Of a DNA stretch of 38,870 nt, positions 38,201-38,870 are shown piece after piece. Position numbers and translations under genes: made by a program. Source of the DNA: Mycobacteriales bacterium (GTDB taxonomy: Bacteria > Actinomycetota > Actinomycetes > JAFAQI01); assembly GCA_035504215.1 (NCBI GenBank), contig DATJSI010000097.1, positions 1 to 38,870 on the forward strand, read 5' to 3'. The notes beneath the pieces were generated by a model. It worked only from the letters and a program-made list of their open reading frames with translations. It did not search any database and had not been told where the DNA came from. The stretch's first letter is position 1. Every line of letters begins with the position of its first letter.

Positions 38201-38870
38201 TCCGCTACGCCGGAGTGCCGAGGATCTCCAAGATCACACCGAACGCCGGACCCGACACCGGTGGCACGCACGTGACCATGACCGGCACCGGCTTCGACGG
38301 CGTCGCCGTTGCCGACGGTGGCGAGCTCTCCTTCGGCTACCTGCCGTTCAACTCCTCGACCGTGCAGCTGTCCGGCTACACCGTGGCGAGCGACACCAAG
38401 ATCACCGGGAAGACGCCGGGCAACAACCCCGGCGCGTTCGCCGCGCAAGCCTGCACGCTGACCGGTTGCTCGGTGGCAACCTCCAAGAAGTCGCTGCACG
38501 ACACGCTGTTCGACTTCTACCAGCGAGGGACGCCGAGGGTCACGTCACTGTCGGTGAAGGCGGGGCCGGCTTCCGGCGGGACACGGGTCGTGATTCATGG
38601 CCACAACCTGGCGGACGCGGTTCTGGTCACGTTCGGCAAGCGGGTGGCGGAAGCCTCGAACGCGCCGCAGATCCTGACCAACGGCAGCAGCACCGAGGTG
38701 GACGCGCTCGCACCGCCGGGCAAGGCGGGCACTACGGTGAACGTCCGCGTCACTACGGTCGAGAGCCGCGTCACCCACCACGGTCCGAGCGCGCCGAGCG
38801 CCGGCGGCCGGTTCAGGTACCACGCGAGCATCGCCTCCGCGCCCCGACATGTGCGCGCAAAGAGCCATCT
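35230..38870 (+). CDS. Secreted sedolisin-family (S53) protease, paralogue 2 (runs off right edge)
   Basis: At least 1213 codons are open to the window edge. GTG 35230 has GGGAG 6 nt upstream and starts a clean signal peptide (MRSARLALPCALAGLIVAGL); ATG 35212 is in frame but lacks a ribosome site. Domain order matches the gene before it: activation domain, catalytic domain with Glu317, Asp321, oxyanion Asp404 and Ser542 (GGTSSSAP), the GYDMATGLGSP calcium segment, then IPT-like repeats. The start of the C-terminal FnIII-like part (SIASAPRHVRAK) reaches the edge. All catalytic residues are present, so it should be active. It is a tandem paralogue, with clear identity in the core (FGGLTDAQIAHSYG, IYELEPFS, ADEYTG, ITIY) and divergence in the signal and linker. 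Confidence 0.92.
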   Translation, partial: MRSARLALPCALAGLIVAGLGSPVAAFASGRPAPAPVPLSSAYARVSPAVHLPSGARRLGLVRADRPVSGAVVLRPRNPAELTAAAQAVSEPRSPGYHHYLAKGAFRARFGPTAATIAAVRTALSRSGLSVTSVSSNGLLVNFRGTASDAGRAFRTSISNVRLPDGRTGIDTTGPVSLPANIAGQVTSVIGLDTLVHATTNLEHATHPAAVKAKAPAAPAIPGAPSGCKGAKDAAADFGGLTDAQIAHSYGLASSYEAGDFGAGQHVGIYELEPFSTTDVATFDKCFFGATRATQMAKRLRTIDVDGGGGDGPGSGESILDIEDVSAMAPQATIDVWEAPNTTAGGMDELDQMVEDDTDQVITSSWGFCEIDEINLQPGYIDAENALFEQAALQGQTVLNSSGDSGSDECAYDSPTPVQPYLSQSDPASEPFVLGVGGTTIIDATNPPEEQVWNDGSTGGGSGGGPSSIWGAPSWQQPFITGTDKQLAEDAVTDGMTPCAQSPDGSLCREAPDVSAQADEYTGAITIYTKAFGGWTTEGGTSSSAPLWAGMLAVINASAACQAAGPIGFVDPSLYAIAAIPAEYKASFNDIKSGDNDVFDLNGGATFRALTGYDMATGLGSPRVRGLTANLCTMKAPSTPPPVVSGVSPEAVGPTTTGSLTVTGSGFTGAQALSIDAYAVPSADWTVNSDTQITVSPIPTALQVGTASGLGTSSADGSDGTGRAVVTVTGSGGATSAVNADATMLYVDGTSAAPVPSVGGISAYGGAKAGGNTVTVFGSGFASSAPDPITSVTVGGVPALGWTVKTPSLLEVTIPPYQSGTTQCAAGDDPTTDICQAQLVVTNANGSSQVATIEPPYEGAEYGGVSGETSLPDCVTGHTCEIVAAVTEYDYFPKPTITSVTTTDATDPTTWASENGTTLAFVNGTGFDYLGLEYANIGSPSVANNQDFSIIQTDGATQFEIALNPSHRTHEAVTKALTVQTLAGRSSGWPIRYAGVPRISKITPNAGPDTGGTHVTMTGTGFDGVAVADGGELSFGYLPFNSSTVQLSGYTVASDTKITGKTPGNNPGAFAAQACTLTGCSVATSKKSLHDTLFDFYQRGTPRVTSLSVKAGPASGGTRVVIHGHNLADAVLVTFGKRVAEASNAPQILTNGSSTEVDALAPPGKAGTTVNVRVTTVESRVTHHGPSAPSAGGRFRYHASIASAPRHVRAKSH

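Noticed and set aside
1-38870. CRISPR arrays, tRNA/rRNA genes, insertion sequences, integrases, attachment sites, origins
   Set aside because: No regularly spaced repeats, no cloverleaf with conserved TTCGA arm context that I could support, no transposase or recombinase, and no long terminal repeats were seen by eye.

Overview
The window is a strongly GC-rich stretch with many GTG starts, ATGA/GTGA gene overlaps, Tat and lipoprotein signals, an ECF sigma factor paired with a DGPF protein, and two sedolisin-type secreted proteases. This points to a soil-type actinobacterial chromosome. No rRNA, tRNA, CRISPR array, insertion sequence, integrase or phage gene was seen. Species cannot be told from the sequence alone.

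Region 1 (about 170-17870) is one carbohydrate or acid-sugar catabolic locus. On the minus strand, a tightly overlapping operon reads enolase-superfamily dehydratase, TPP-dependent E1 alpha, E1 beta, SMP-30 lactonase, SDR dehydrogenase (6647 down to 1944). A second SMP-30 lactonase (+) and a second SDR (-) diverge from each other at about 910-1085. A LacI-family regulator (6900-7943) is followed by a second catabolic operon: muconolactone-isomerase-like protein, SDR, tartrate/D-malate-type decarboxylating dehydrogenase and a VOC protein. Next comes a CUT1-type ABC importer (ATPase, binding lipoprotein, two permeases), then an MFS transporter and an aldose-epimerase-like protein. A 14-bp near-palindrome (roughly TGGAAWCGNTTCC) recurs in front of these units. 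In the binding-protein promoter it lies mostly between a good -35 and -10, so the locus looks like one LacI-controlled regulon. Inferred logic: uptake, anomer conversion, SDR oxidation to a lactone, SMP-30 hydrolysis, dehydration by the enolase-superfamily enzyme, then oxidation and TPP-dependent or decarboxylating steps. The substrate is unknown.

Region 2 (17880-30830) is a mosaic of small units: a Tat-exported Hcp-like protein, a Nudix hydrolase, a secreted protein, a proline-iminopeptidase-type hydrolase diverging from a stand-alone LanC-like cyclase with a Cys-Cys-Gly zinc motif and a coupled MFS exporter, a PolX-like PHP protein, a 3Fe-4S-type ferredoxin, a pentapeptide-like protein, a methyltransferase, a HAF-repeat secreted protein, a small lipoprotein, an O6-alkylguanine-DNA alkyltransferase, and an ECF42-type sigma factor with its DGPF partner and a matching upstream promoter.

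Region 3 (31036-38870) holds two tandem, full-domain sedolisin (S53) pre-pro-proteases with IPT/TIG-like repeats and a C-terminal FnIII-like domain. The second runs off the right edge. A strong hairpin terminator separates them.
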